From Planctomycetota bacterium (lineage in GTDB: Bacteria; Planctomycetota; UBA1135; UBA2386), in NCBI GenBank assembly GCA_020638735.1, contig JACKHZ010000011.1, positions 310,001 to 374,000 of the forward strand: a DNA stretch of 64,000 bases. Direction: 5' to 3'. Positions 8,065-17,183 of the stretch are shown here, in pieces; position 1 is the first letter of the stretch, and each line of letters opens with the position of its first letter. Both the position numbers and the translations under genes were made by a program. Under the pieces are notes generated by a model, which was not told where the DNA came from, did no database searches, and was given only the letters and a program-made list of their open reading frames with translations.

Positions 8065-11000
8065 CGACCGGTCTTGATCGGCGCCGGCGGGGCGACCGGC
8101 AGCGGCCGCGGGTCCTTCTCGAGCTTGTCGAGCAGCACCTGATCGCCTTCTCCAGCTGCGGGTCCTTGCCCTGCAGCAGCGAGAACACGTCGTTGTCGAC
8201 TTCGATGTCCGGATCGACGCCGCGGCCCTCGATGGTCCACTCGGGTCCGGGCTCGGTGTTGCCGAACTCGGGCACGTTGACGGTGCCGCCGTCGAGCAGC
8301 ATGCCGCGGTTGGTGATGCCGATGATGCCGCCCCAGCTGCGCTTGCCGATCAGCGGGCCGAGGTTCATGCGGCGGAACATCGCCGGGAAGATGTCGCCGT
8401 CGCTCGCCGACGTCTCGTTGAGCAGGCAGGCGAGGTGGCCGAGGAACAGCGCGCGCGGATAGGGCCGGTAGCCGCTGGTGCGACCGAACGTACACATCAG
8501 CAACTGCCGCTGCAGACGGTTCACGACCATCTGCGAGATGTTGCCGCCGCCGTTGTAGCGGTCGTCGAACACCAGCCCCTGCTTGTCGCGCTGCGCGTAG
8601 TACTGGCGCACGAACTCGCGGATGCCGGCGGCGCCCATGTCGGGCAGGTGCACGTAGCCGAGCTTGCCGCCGCTCAGCTTCGGCCACGCGTTGCCGGTTG
8701 TGCTCGGTCCACACGAGGTAGCTGCAGGTGCTGCTCGGTGTCGATCGGCTCCAGCGTCGACCTCGCGCGCGCGCCGTCCTTGCTGGCCGTCTGGTTGACC
8801 AGGAGCCGCACGCTGCGGCCGGCCTTGCCGGCGAACAGGCGGTAGGGATTGACGTCGCTCTTCAGCTCGACGCCGTCGATGGCCAGCAGGTAGTCGCCGA
8901 CGCGCAGGTCGACGCCGACCGCGGTCGCCGGCGACCGCAGTTCGGCGTCGTCGTTCTCGCCGGCGAGCACGGCGCGGATGCGGTAGCGGCCGCGGCTGCG
9001 TCGAACTCCAGGCGCAGGCCCGGCAGCGCCGGCGTCGCGCGTTCGGGCGCGCCGGTGTCCCCGCCGGCGATGTAGGCGTGGCCGACGCTGAGTTCGGCGA
9101 TCATCTCGCCGATCACGTAGTTGAGGTCGCTGCGGTGACGCACGTGGGCGACCAGCGGCGCGTAACGGTCGTGCAGCGCCTGCCAGTCGTGGCCGTGCAT
9201 GTTGGCGACGTAGAAGAAGTCGCGGTAGCGGCGCCAGACCTCCTCGAAGATCTGCCAGTACTCGTCGCTCGGCACCTTCTCGGCGACCAGGCCGGACAGG
9301 TCGAGCTGCTGCGCGCCCTTGCCGGCCAACGACGGCATGGCGACCGAGAAGCCGCCGCCGGCGCGGATCAGCACGTGCTCGCCGTCGGGCGACAGCGAGT
9401 AGCCGGACACGCCGCTCGCCAGCTCGTCTGCCTTGCGCTCGGCGAACGAGAACGAGTGCAGCGTCGTCGGCCGGTCCGGTCCGCGTCCGTAGAAGCCGCC
9501 GCCGGAGACCGTGTAGAGCAGGTGATCGGCGGTGCAGGCGAGGCCGTTGAAGTTGTCGAAGCCCACCGGCACCTGCTCGACCCGGTCGCAGAGGCCGTCG
9601 AGGTCGATGGTGATCGGTTGCGCGAAGGCCGGTGCGTCGGCGGGTGTCTCGTCGTCCTTCACCGCTTCGTCGCTGCGCTGCGGGAACAGCGGCGCCACGT
9701 CCTTGCGCAGCGCCAGCGCGTAGATGCCGTCGGCGCGGTCGACCTGGAAGTCCCACTCGTACTCGGACGGCAGCCGCGGTGCGTAGCCGCGCACGCCTAG
9801 GAAGAACAGCCGTTCGCCGCGGCGGTCGAAGCGCGGCTGCCGGTCGTTCGACAGGTCGCGCGAGACGCGCTGCAGCTGCTGCTCGGCGAGCGACCAGAGG
9901 TAGACCGCCGAGAGGTCGTTCGGGCCGGTCATCGCCAGCGCCAGCCAGCCCGAGCACGGCGACCAGGCGAGGTCGCCGACCTGGCCGTGCGCTTCGTCGG
10001 CGATCTCGGTCAGCGCGCCGGTGGCCACGTCGCACAGCCGCACCACGCCGTCCTTGTCGCCGAAGGCGATGGTCTTGCCGTCGGGGGACCACACCGGCGC
10101 GTACAGCATCACCGCCAGGCCCTTGGTGAGCTGGCGCGGCGGCGCGGCGCCGAGGTGATCGACGAGCCAGATCTGCTCCTCGCCGCTGCGGTCGCTGACG
10201 AACGCGACCGTGGCGCCGTCGGGCGAGAACGCGGGGTGCTTGTCGTGCGCTCCCGGCGAGTTGGTCAGGTTGCGCACGTCGCCGTGCTCCTTGGGCACGG
10301 TCAGGATCTCGCCGCGCGCCGCGAACGCCGCGCGCCCGCCGCCGGGGCTCAGCGCGTAGTGCTCGAGCTGCGCGGTCGCGTCGACGACGGTGGGGCGGTT
10401 GAGGCGCCCGTCGTCGGGCACCCTGATCGCGATCGGGTGGTCTTCCTTGCTGCGGCAGTCGAACCAGTGCAGCTCGCCGCCCTGCTCGTAGACGATGCGC
10501 TGGTCCTCGGGGCCGCCGGCGCTCGGCCAGCGCACGTCCCACACGGTGCTCTGCGTCTCCTGGTAGACGGCCTTGGTGCGAAGTCGTAGCTCCACAGGTT
10601 GAGCGTGCCGCTGCGGTCGCTGGCGAACCAGACGCGGTCGCCGAGCCACATCGGGTCGCGGTCGGTGCGCGGGTGGTCCGTCAGGTTGTCCGAGGTGCGC
10701 GTCGCCGGGTCGAACACGAACAGGTCCGTGGCCCAGCCGCCCTCGTAGCGCTTCCAGGTGCGGAAGTCGCGGAACAGCGGCGCGTAGACGATGCGCTCGC
10801 CGTCGGGCGAGAACGCGCCCGCGCCGGCCTGCGGCATCGGCAAGGCCACCGGCAGCGCGCCGAACTGCTGCGCCGCCGCCGGCACCGCGACCGTGTAGAG
10901 CTTGCCGCCGGTCATCGTCCACGCTTCGCGCAGGCTGCGGAACAGCACCGCGCTGCCGTCCGGCGTCCAGTCGTAGACCTGGTGATCGTGACCCCAGCGG

Positions 11001-11339
11001 ACGGGCAGCGGTCCGCGCGCCGGGTACCAGGTCAGCTGCTGCAGTTCGCCGCCGTCGCTGGGCATCACGAACACCTGCTCGTCGCCGGCGACCTGCCCGG
11101 TGAACGCGATCCAGCGTCCGTCGGGCGAGCACTTGGCGAACAGCTCGACGCCGTCGGCGGCGGTGAGCCGGCTCGCGGTGCTGCCGGCCAGGGGCGCCTG
11201 CCAGAGGTCGCCGGCGTAGGTGAAGACGACGCGGTCGCCAAACAGGTCCGGATGGCGCAGCAGCTTCGACTGGGCGGCGAGCGGAGGTCGCGGCGGCGGC
11301 GATCAACGAAGACGCGATGACATGGTGGATGCGCGGCAT
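8061..11339 (-). pseudogene. Tricorn-type S41 protease, frame broken about six times
   Basis: A single ancestral protein of about 1090 aa can be read only by switching frames. In order: signal peptide starting MPRIHHVIASSLIA (11339); beta-propeller blades with S-P-D-G repeats (about 11,285-9,450); helical region (W-Q-I-F-E-E-V-W-R-R-Y-R-D-F-F-Y); PDZ domain (about 9,000-8,730); and S41 tail-protease core with the nucleophile segment S-x-S-D-G-D (about 8,415-8,395). Frame changes occur near 11285, 10585, 9000, 8715, 8690 and 8145. At least three look like loss of one base from a GG or CC pair. Intact relatives are secreted or periplasmic peptidases degrading peptides. Either the gene is decaying or this stretch of sequence has errors; neighbours outside 8.1-11.5 kb are intact. 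Confidence 0.85.
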
Positions 11340-11347
11340 GCCGCGTC

Positions 11348-11376
11348 ACGTTCAGCGGCGTCGGGCCCGGGCGCAA
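11348..11376 (-). promoter_or_regulatory. Possible promoter of the tricorn-type gene
   Basis: On the minus strand TTGCGC (11376-11371) and a weak GAACGT -10 (11353-11348) are spaced by 17 nt, 8 nt before the ATG at 11339. The -35 matches others in this window, but the -10 is poor and the leader would be nearly absent. Confidence 0.3.
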
Positions 11377-11513
11377 GCGTCTGTTGCGTTGAAGCGCGAT
11401 CACGTCCGGTGCTTCCGCTCACGGGATCGCATGGTAGGGTTTCGCGGTCCCCGGCCTGCCCTGCGCCCAGTTCCCGCGAGGTTCCATGATGCTGAGAAAC
11501 ACCACCCTCTGCC

Positions 11514-13712
11514 GTGCTCGCGATCGCCGGCTCCGTCGTCGCCCAGTCCAACACCGTCGTCGGTCTCGACGGTCGTCTGACGCAGGTCGACAACCTGACC
11601 TACTACGGTCGCCGCGGCGCCGCCTATCCCAACGGGGAGATCGGCATGGCGATGCTCAACGAGATGTGCAACCCGGGTTCGGTGACGATCCCGTGGTACG
11701 CCGCGATGCAGTCGAACCACCCCAAGTTCGGCTTCCTGCTGGTGCGCCTGAGCAACGATCGCCTCGAGCAGATCAGCGACTGGTCGTTCTGCAAGCACGC
11801 GTTCACCTCGACCAACTACACGGGGCCGTGCGGGCCGTGCCAGAACCCGAGCACGGGCACGGTGATGGGCATCAACTGCGCGGACACCTACGGGGCGGGC
11901 AACAACGCGGACCGCACCTGGCTCGGCCCGCCCTCGGAGATCGACCCGTGGCTCGGCACCTGGAACCCGGTCGGTAGCTACTTCGACATCGGTGACCCGT
12001 CGCAGGCCGGCTACCCGGCGGCGGCCGACGGCAATCGCAGCCTCGACCAGTCGATCTTCGACTCGGTCGACAACCGCGTCACGGTCGACGAGATCGACCT
12101 GACCACCGCCGGCGCGCAGTACTACTACGGCCTGCAGTTGATCCACCAGGGCGAGGCGCTCGCCAACCGCGGCGACAACAACGCCCACCGCGGCTTCAAC
12201 CCGAGCTACGGCGGTAGCACGTGGTCGTTCACGAACGACGAGGCGCTCGAGTACGGCTCGATCCTCACCCGTTGGCCGGGCGCGCAGGTCGATGAGGGTC
12301 ACAACGGCAACGACGACGGCCGCTTCTTCGTCGCGGTCAAGGTGACGCCGCTCGGCGGCGGCAACTACCACTACGAGTACGCGCTGCACAACGTGGACAA
12401 CAGCCGCGCTGGCGGCGGCTTCCGCGTGCCGATCGACCCGACGGCGACCGCGTCGAACTTCACGTTCGGCGACATCGACACCAACGGCGCCAACGACTGG
12501 ACCGGCGCGCGGATCGGCAACGAGGTCGTGTTCACCGCTCCGGCGAGCAACTTCGTCGAGTGGAACACCATCTACAACTTCGGCTTCGACGCGACGTTCC
12601 CCCCGGGCCAGGGCCTGTGCGCGGTCGACGAGGCGCGTCCGGGCGCCGGCGCGATGTGGGTCGACGTTCCGACCCAGGTGCCGAGCGGCGCGACCTACGC
12701 GACGGTGTCGTCCTACGGCACCGGCTGTGGCGGCACGCAGGTCGTCTGCGACGAAGCGTTCTACGAGTCGCCGAGCCTGAGCATCGGCAACGGCTCGTCG
12801 TTCTCGCTGCAGTACTCGGCGGGCACCTACACGCTGGTGCCGGGCGCCGGCAGCTGGATCGCCCCGGCCGGCGCGACCCTGTCGCTCGGCGACGACGCCC
12901 AGGTCGCGCGGACGCTGTCGCACAACCTGCCGCACCCCGGCGGCACGGCGACGTCGCTGAACGTCTGCTCGAACGGCTTCATCTCGATCGGCGCGAACGG
13001 CACCGGCTACAGCCCGAGCGTGTCGACGTTCCTCGGCGGCAACCCGTTCTACTCGGCGCTGTGGCACGACATGAACCCGGGCGGCGGCGGCACGGTGTGG
13101 TTCGACAGCAACGCCAGCCGCACCGTCGTCACGTTCGACGCGGTCAAGAACTTCTCGGGCTCCCTGACCAACACCTTCCAGGTGCAGTTCTGGGCGACGG
13201 GTGACGTGCACTTCGTCTACCAGACGATCGGCAACAACGGCGGCAGCTACCTCGTCGGCTACTCGCTCGGCGGCAACGCGGCCAACCCGGGCTCGATCAA
13301 CATCCCGGCGAGCCTCAACAGCGGCCTGACGATGTGCAGCAGCGCCGGCACGCCGGACACCTCGCTGACGGCGTCGGCGCGCCCGGTGCTCGGCACCACG
13401 GTCGACTTCGTGCTGCAGGACGCGCCGGCCGGCACGCTCGGCGGCATCTCGATCCTGTCGGCGACGCAGGTCCTGCCGGGCGTGGACCTGGGCACCTTCG
13501 GTGCGCCCGGTTGCTCGCTCTACGTGACCCTGGACGACATCGGGTTCTTCCCGATCACTGGCAGCACCGGCACGCGCTCGTTCACCTTCCCGAACGCCCC
13601 GGCGCTGAGCGGCCTGCAGGTGACGACGCAGTCGGCGACCTACACGCCGGGTGTGAACGCGTTCGGCTTCGCGACGAGCAACGGCCTGGTCATGGTCACG
13701 GGCATCAACTGA
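11514..13712 (+). CDS. Large secreted protein, first of a tandem paralogue pair
   Basis: Secreted beta-rich protein of about 730 aa, paralogous to the next gene over its whole length; more than half of positions are identical by eye. The mature part begins S-N-T-V-x-G-L-D-G and has conserved Cys pairs (C-K-H-A-F, C-G-P-C). It ends in an L-x-x-S-A-R-P-V-L-G-T-T-V-D-F type domain seen in the paralogue. The only in-frame start is GTG11514, giving an implausibly short signal peptide. An ATG at 11486 in another frame encodes MMLRNTT, which would complete a normal signal sequence if two bases were restored (or one removed) near 11505, so the start is probably frameshifted. Function is unknown; it is probably a surface or extracellular structural protein. 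A hairpin follows at 13779. Confidence 0.75.
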   Translation: MLAIAGSVVAQSNTVVGLDGRLTQVDNLTYYGRRGAAYPNGEIGMAMLNEMCNPGSVTIPWYAAMQSNHPKFGFLLVRLSNDRLEQISDWSFCKHAFTSTNYTGPCGPCQNPSTGTVMGINCADTYGAGNNADRTWLGPPSEIDPWLGTWNPVGSYFDIGDPSQAGYPAAADGNRSLDQSIFDSVDNRVTVDEIDLTTAGAQYYYGLQLIHQGEALANRGDNNAHRGFNPSYGGSTWSFTNDEALEYGSILTRWPGAQVDEGHNGNDDGRFFVAVKVTPLGGGNYHYEYALHNVDNSRAGGGFRVPIDPTATASNFTFGDIDTNGANDWTGARIGNEVVFTAPASNFVEWNTIYNFGFDATFPPGQGLCAVDEARPGAGAMWVDVPTQVPSGATYATVSSYGTGCGGTQVVCDEAFYESPSLSIGNGSSFSLQYSAGTYTLVPGAGSWIAPAGATLSLGDDAQVARTLSHNLPHPGGTATSLNVCSNGFISIGANGTGYSPSVSTFLGGNPFYSALWHDMNPGGGGTVWFDSNASRTVVTFDAVKNFSGSLTNTFQVQFWATGDVHFVYQTIGNNGGSYLVGYSLGGNAANPGSINIPASLNSGLTMCSSAGTPDTSLTASARPVLGTTVDFVLQDAPAGTLGGISILSATQVLPGVDLGTFGAPGCSLYVTLDDIGFFPITGSTGTRSFTFPNAPALSGLQVTTQSATYTPGVNAFGFATSNGLVMVTGIN

Positions 13713-13778
13713 TCGGTGGGCGCGCGGCGCCCTCCTGTCGGTCGCCTCTGCTGCGAGCGGCCCGCGTGCCGCTGCCAC

Positions 13779-13809
13779 GGGCCCGTCGCTCCCTGCGAGC
13801 GGCGGGCCC
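13779..13809 (+). terminator. Hairpin after the first paralogue
   Basis: A 12-bp stem, GGGCCCGTCGCT (13779-13790) with AGCGGCGGGCCC (13798-13809), one G-U pair and a 7-nt loop. It lies 67 nt after the stop. No T-run follows, so it may be a processing or attenuating structure rather than a classical intrinsic terminator. The equivalent hairpin after the second paralogue uses the same GGGCCC-based stem. Confidence 0.6.
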
Positions 13810-13858
13810 GATGCGCTTGCGCCGCTCCGCGTAGCGGCCGCAGCCAGCGCAGTGCGTA

Positions 13859-13886
13859 TTGGCGTTCGGATGCGGTTTGGTATGGT
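13859..13886 (+). promoter_or_regulatory. Possible promoter of the second secreted paralogue
   Basis: TTGGCG (13859-13864) and TATGGT (13881-13886) are separated by 16 nt, about 60 nt before the ATG at 13948. It lies downstream of the hairpin that ends the first paralogue, which would allow independent expression. Confidence 0.4.
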
Positions 13887-13947
13887 GAATCCGCCGCGCG
13901 CCCCACGCCGCGTTCCCTGTTCCATGCCAACCAGTCTCACGCGCACC

Positions 13948-16185
13948 ATGAATCGTCTCGCGTTCGCCTCGCTCGGTCTCAGCCTGGTCGGCGGTCTCGC
14001 CGCCCAGTCGAACACCGTGCCGGGTCTCGACGGTCACCTCGAGATCCTCGACAACATCACCTACTGGGGCCGTCGCGGTCCTGCATACCCGGGCGGCCAG
14101 GTCGGCCTTTCGATGCGCAACACGATGTGCAACCCGGGCTCGGTCAGCATCCCGTGGTACGCGGCGATGCAGTGGGACCACCCGAAGTTCGGCTTCCTGA
14201 TCACCCGCCTGGTGGGCGATCGCATGGAGCAGGTCAACGAGTGGAGCTACTGCAAGCACGCCTTCACGTCGGCCAGCACCAGCGGCGCCTGCGGCCCGTG
14301 CAACGGCATCGGCGGCACCAACATGGGCGTCACCTGCTCGGACACCTACAGCGCCGGTAACAACGCCAGCCAGTACTGGCTCGGCCCGCCCGAGGAGATC
14401 AACCCGTGGCTCGGCACCTGGGACCCGGTCGGCAGCTACTTCGACCAGGGTGACCCCGCGGTCGGCTCGCCGGCCAACATGGACGGCAACCGCAGCCTGA
14501 CCAACGGTCAGATCAGCGCCTTCGACGACGTCAAGAACCGCGTCACCGTGCTGGAGCAGGACCTGATCACGCCCGGCGCGACCTACTTCTACGCGATCCA
14601 GCTGATCCACGCCGGCGAGGCGGTGGACAATCGCTGGGACAACATCAAGTACCGCGGCTTCACGCCGACCTGGAACGGCTCGACGTGGAGCGTCGCCAAC
14701 AGCGGCGTCGGCGAGACCTTCGGCTCGGTGCTCGAGGCGTGGCCGGGCGCGACGGTCAACAGCGGTCACAACGGCAACGACGACGGCCGCTTCTTCGTCG
14801 GCTGCAAGGTGACGCCGCTCGGCGGCGGCAGCTACCACTACGAGTACGCGGTGCACAACGTCGACAACAGCCGCGCCGGCGCCGCGCTGCACATCCCGAT
14901 CGACGCCTCGGCGACGGCGTCGAACTTCACGTTCCGCGACATCGACCAGGACCCGCTCAACGGCTGGATCGCGTCGCGCGTCGGCAACGAGATCGTGTTC
15001 GGCGCGCCGGCGGGCAACCCGCTGGAGTGGAACACCATCTACAACTTCGGCTTCGACGCCGACTTCGCCCCGGGCTCCGGGCTGGTGTTCCTCGACGAGG
15101 CGCGCATCGGTCCGGGCAACCTGCAGGTGCAGGTGCCGGCCAGCGTGCCGAGTGTCACGACCTACGCGTCGGTGGTCTCGTACGGCGCCGGCTGTGGCGG
15201 TACGGCGGCGACCTGTGTCGAGAGCCTCTACGAGACGCCTGGGTTCAACCTCGGCAACGGCAGTTCGTTCACGCTGCAGTACGCGCCGGGCAGCTACACG
15301 CTGATGCCAGGCTCCGGCAGCTGGATCGCGCCGGCCGGCACGACCTTGCCGGCGCAGGACGACCAGGAGACGGCGCAGGCTCTCGCGCACGCGCTGCCCT
15401 ACCCCGGCGGCAGCGTCAATCAGCTCTTCGTCTGCACCAACGGCTTCGTCTCCACTGCCAGCAATGGCAACAGCTGGACGCCGCTGGCGAGCGATCTGAT
15501 CGGTGGCAATACGCGCTGGGCGCCGCTGTGGCGCGACCTGAGTCCGAACCAGGGCGGTTCCGGCGGCATCCGGTTCGACACCAACGCCAGCCGCACCGTG
15601 ATCACTTGGGACGCGGTCCAGTACTACAACTCGAGCAGCACCGCCAGGTTCCAGATCCAGTTCTGGGCGAACGGTGACGTGCACTACCTCTACGACACCG
15701 TCGCCACGAACGGCACGTTCCTGGTCGGCTTCTCGATGGGCAACACCAGCACCGATCCGGGCAGCACGAGCATCGCCTCGAGCCTCAACAGCGGCCTGAT
15801 GGTCTGCGGCAACAACGGCAGCACGCCGGACCTCTTGCTGACGGCGTCGGCGCGGCCGGTGCTCGGCACGACCGTCGACTTCACCCTCACCAACGCGCCG
15901 GCCGGCACGGTGCTCGGTGTCTCGATCCTGTCGGCTACGCAGGTCTTCCCTGGCGTTGACCTCGGCGGGTTCGGCGCGCCGGGTTGCAAGCTGTTCGTGA
16001 CGATGGACGACTTCGGCACCTTCCCGATCGTCGGCAGCTCCGGCACCCGCTCGTTCACGTTCCCGAGCGCGCCGGCGCTGAGCGGTCTCCAGGTGACGAC
16101 GCAGTCGGCGACCTGGACCCCGAGCCTCAACGCGTTCGGCTTCGGCACGACCAACGGTCTGCTGATGGTCACCGGCGTCAACTGA
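13948..16185 (+). CDS. Large secreted protein, second of a tandem paralogue pair
   Basis: Secreted 745-aa protein with a complete signal peptide (MNRLAFASLGLSLVGGLAAQ, likely cut at A-A-Q), co-linear with the upstream paralogue. Shared segments include N-P-G-S-V-x-I-P-W-Y-A-A-M-Q, C-K-H-A-F-T-S, H-N-G-N-D-D-G-R-F-F-V, H-N-V-D-N-S-R-A-G and E-W-N-T-I-Y-N-F-G-F-D. A stretch of 37 nt is identical between the copies (12297-12333 and 14764-14800), which suggests a fairly recent duplication or gene conversion. It has no transmembrane anchor and no PEP-CTERM tail. ATG13948 is preferred over the upstream in-frame ATGs because it starts the signal peptide directly. Function is unknown; secreted proteins of this style strike me as typical of Planctomycetota. 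Confidence 0.8.
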   Translation: MNRLAFASLGLSLVGGLAAQSNTVPGLDGHLEILDNITYWGRRGPAYPGGQVGLSMRNTMCNPGSVSIPWYAAMQWDHPKFGFLITRLVGDRMEQVNEWSYCKHAFTSASTSGACGPCNGIGGTNMGVTCSDTYSAGNNASQYWLGPPEEINPWLGTWDPVGSYFDQGDPAVGSPANMDGNRSLTNGQISAFDDVKNRVTVLEQDLITPGATYFYAIQLIHAGEAVDNRWDNIKYRGFTPTWNGSTWSVANSGVGETFGSVLEAWPGATVNSGHNGNDDGRFFVGCKVTPLGGGSYHYEYAVHNVDNSRAGAALHIPIDASATASNFTFRDIDQDPLNGWIASRVGNEIVFGAPAGNPLEWNTIYNFGFDADFAPGSGLVFLDEARIGPGNLQVQVPASVPSVTTYASVVSYGAGCGGTAATCVESLYETPGFNLGNGSSFTLQYAPGSYTLMPGSGSWIAPAGTTLPAQDDQETAQALAHALPYPGGSVNQLFVCTNGFVSTASNGNSWTPLASDLIGGNTRWAPLWRDLSPNQGGSGGIRFDTNASRTVITWDAVQYYNSSSTARFQIQFWANGDVHYLYDTVATNGTFLVGFSMGNTSTDPGSTSIASSLNSGLMVCGNNGSTPDLLLTASARPVLGTTVDFTLTNAPAGTVLGVSILSATQVFPGVDLGGFGAPGCKLFVTMDDFGTFPIVGSSGTRSFTFPSAPALSGLQVTTQSATWTPSLNAFGFGTTNGLLMVTGVN

Positions 16186-16204
16186 CCCGGAGCCCGACCC
16201 GCAC

Positions 16205-16234
16205 GGGCCCGCCGCGCATCGCCGCGGCGGGCCC
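16205..16234 (+). terminator. Perfect 12-bp hairpin after the second paralogue
   Basis: GGGCCCGCCGCG (16205-16216) pairs perfectly with CGCGGCGGGCCC (16223-16234) around a 6-nt loop, 20 nt after the stop. It lies between convergent genes and may serve both. It has no T-run on either side. Confidence 0.65.
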
Positions 16235-16276
16235 ACTGCACGTACGGCGAGCCTCCGTGCGGCCGCCGTCCGACGG

Positions 16277-16972
16277 TCAGCGGCCGTCGCCGACCGCCAT
16301 CACCACCGCCGCGCCGACCACCGCCGCGGTCTCGGTGCGCAGGGTGTGCGGGGTGCAGCCGAAGCCGCCGAACTCCGCCGCCGCGATCGCCGCGCGCTCG
16401 GCTTCGTCGAAGCCGCCCTCGGGCCCGACGAGCAGCAACACCTCGTCGCTCGGGGCGAGTCCCGTCAGCGGCTGGCCGCCGGCGTCGAGCAGCACGCGCG
16501 CCCCGCGCGGCGGGTTCGCCAGCAGCGCGGGCAGCTCGAGCGGTTCGGCGATGGTCGGGACGAAGGCGCGGTCGCACTGTCCGACGGCGGCGCGGGCGAT
16601 CGAGCGCCAGCGGTCGAGGCGCAGCTGCTGCGGTCGGCTGCGTCGGGTCCACACCGGCTGGAAGACCGCGATGCCGACCTCGGTGCCGTGCTCGATCAGC
16701 CAGTCGCAGCGCGCGGCGCGCGGGCAGGCGAACGCCACCGTCAGGATCGGTCTCGCCGCCACCGCCTGCGTCGACGGCGCGACGTCGAGCGTCACCGCTC
16801 TCCGGTCGACGGCCACCACCACGGCGGTCGCGGTGCCGCCGCGCCCGTCGGCGAGTCGGACCGACTCGCCGACGCGGACCCGCAGCACCCGTCCCAGGTG
16901 GTGGGCGAGCTCGCCGTCGATCGCGTGGCGACCGGGAAGCGGCAGCTCGGGGACCAGGTAGCGCTGCGCCAT
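16277..16972 (-). CDS. rsmE: 16S rRNA (uracil1498-N3)-methyltransferase
   Basis: RsmE, a SPOUT-class methyltransferase of 231 aa that makes m3U1498 in 16S rRNA. An N-terminal PUA-like domain (about 1-70, with H-H-L-G-R-V-L-R) precedes the trefoil-knot methyltransferase domain, which shows the family signatures G-P-E-G-G-F (183-188) and L-R-T-E-T-A (211-216). Length is typical. The start at 16972 gives the usual beginning of this family; the open frame continues to 17140 but has no family-like sequence there. It is divergent from the FHA gene. It is a housekeeping gene unrelated to its neighbours. Confidence 0.93.
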   Translation of the reverse strand: MAQRYLVPELPLPGRHAIDGELAHHLGRVLRVRVGESVRLADGRGGTATAVVVAVDRRAVTLDVAPSTQAVAARPILTVAFACPRAARCDWLIEHGTEVGIAVFQPVWTRRSRPQQLRLDRWRSIARAAVGQCDRAFVPTIAEPLELPALLANPPRGARVLLDAGGQPLTGLAPSDEVLLLVGPEGGFDEAERAAIAAAEFGGFGCTPHTLRTETAAVVGAAVVMAVGDGR

Positions 16973-17019
16973 CGGCTGCGGTTGTAGCGCGTGCGCCTGG
17001 CAAGTTCGCGCCTGCCGTC

Positions 17020-17047
17020 TTGCGGCCCCGGCGAGGTCGTGTAGCTT
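17020..17047 (+). promoter_or_regulatory. Possible promoter of the pilin-like operon
   Basis: TTGCGG (17020-17025) and TAGCTT (17042-17047) are separated by 16 nt in the gap between rsmE and the FHA gene. This would leave a leader of about 130 nt before ATG17184. It is the only promoter-like pair I noticed ahead of the ~19-kb operon. Confidence 0.4.
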
Positions 17048-17183
17048 GTGCACGTCGCCTCGGTCCGTCGTCCCCGGATTCGGTGCGGCGGGTCCGGAGC
17101 CCGACCGGCCCCGATCCCCGTGGCGTCCTGCGTGCGCCACACGCAGCGCGCCCCACGCTGCTTCGACCCCTCATCCAGACCAA

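Noticed and set aside
11514..11546. GTG11514 as a normal signal-peptide start
   Set aside because: It would leave only about ten residues before the mature protein; the missing part is in another frame at 11486, so I treat the start as probably frameshifted.
16973..17183. Longer N-terminus for rsmE (to 17140) or for the FHA gene (from 17046)
   Set aside because: The two extensions overlap each other, and each family begins at the internal ATG.
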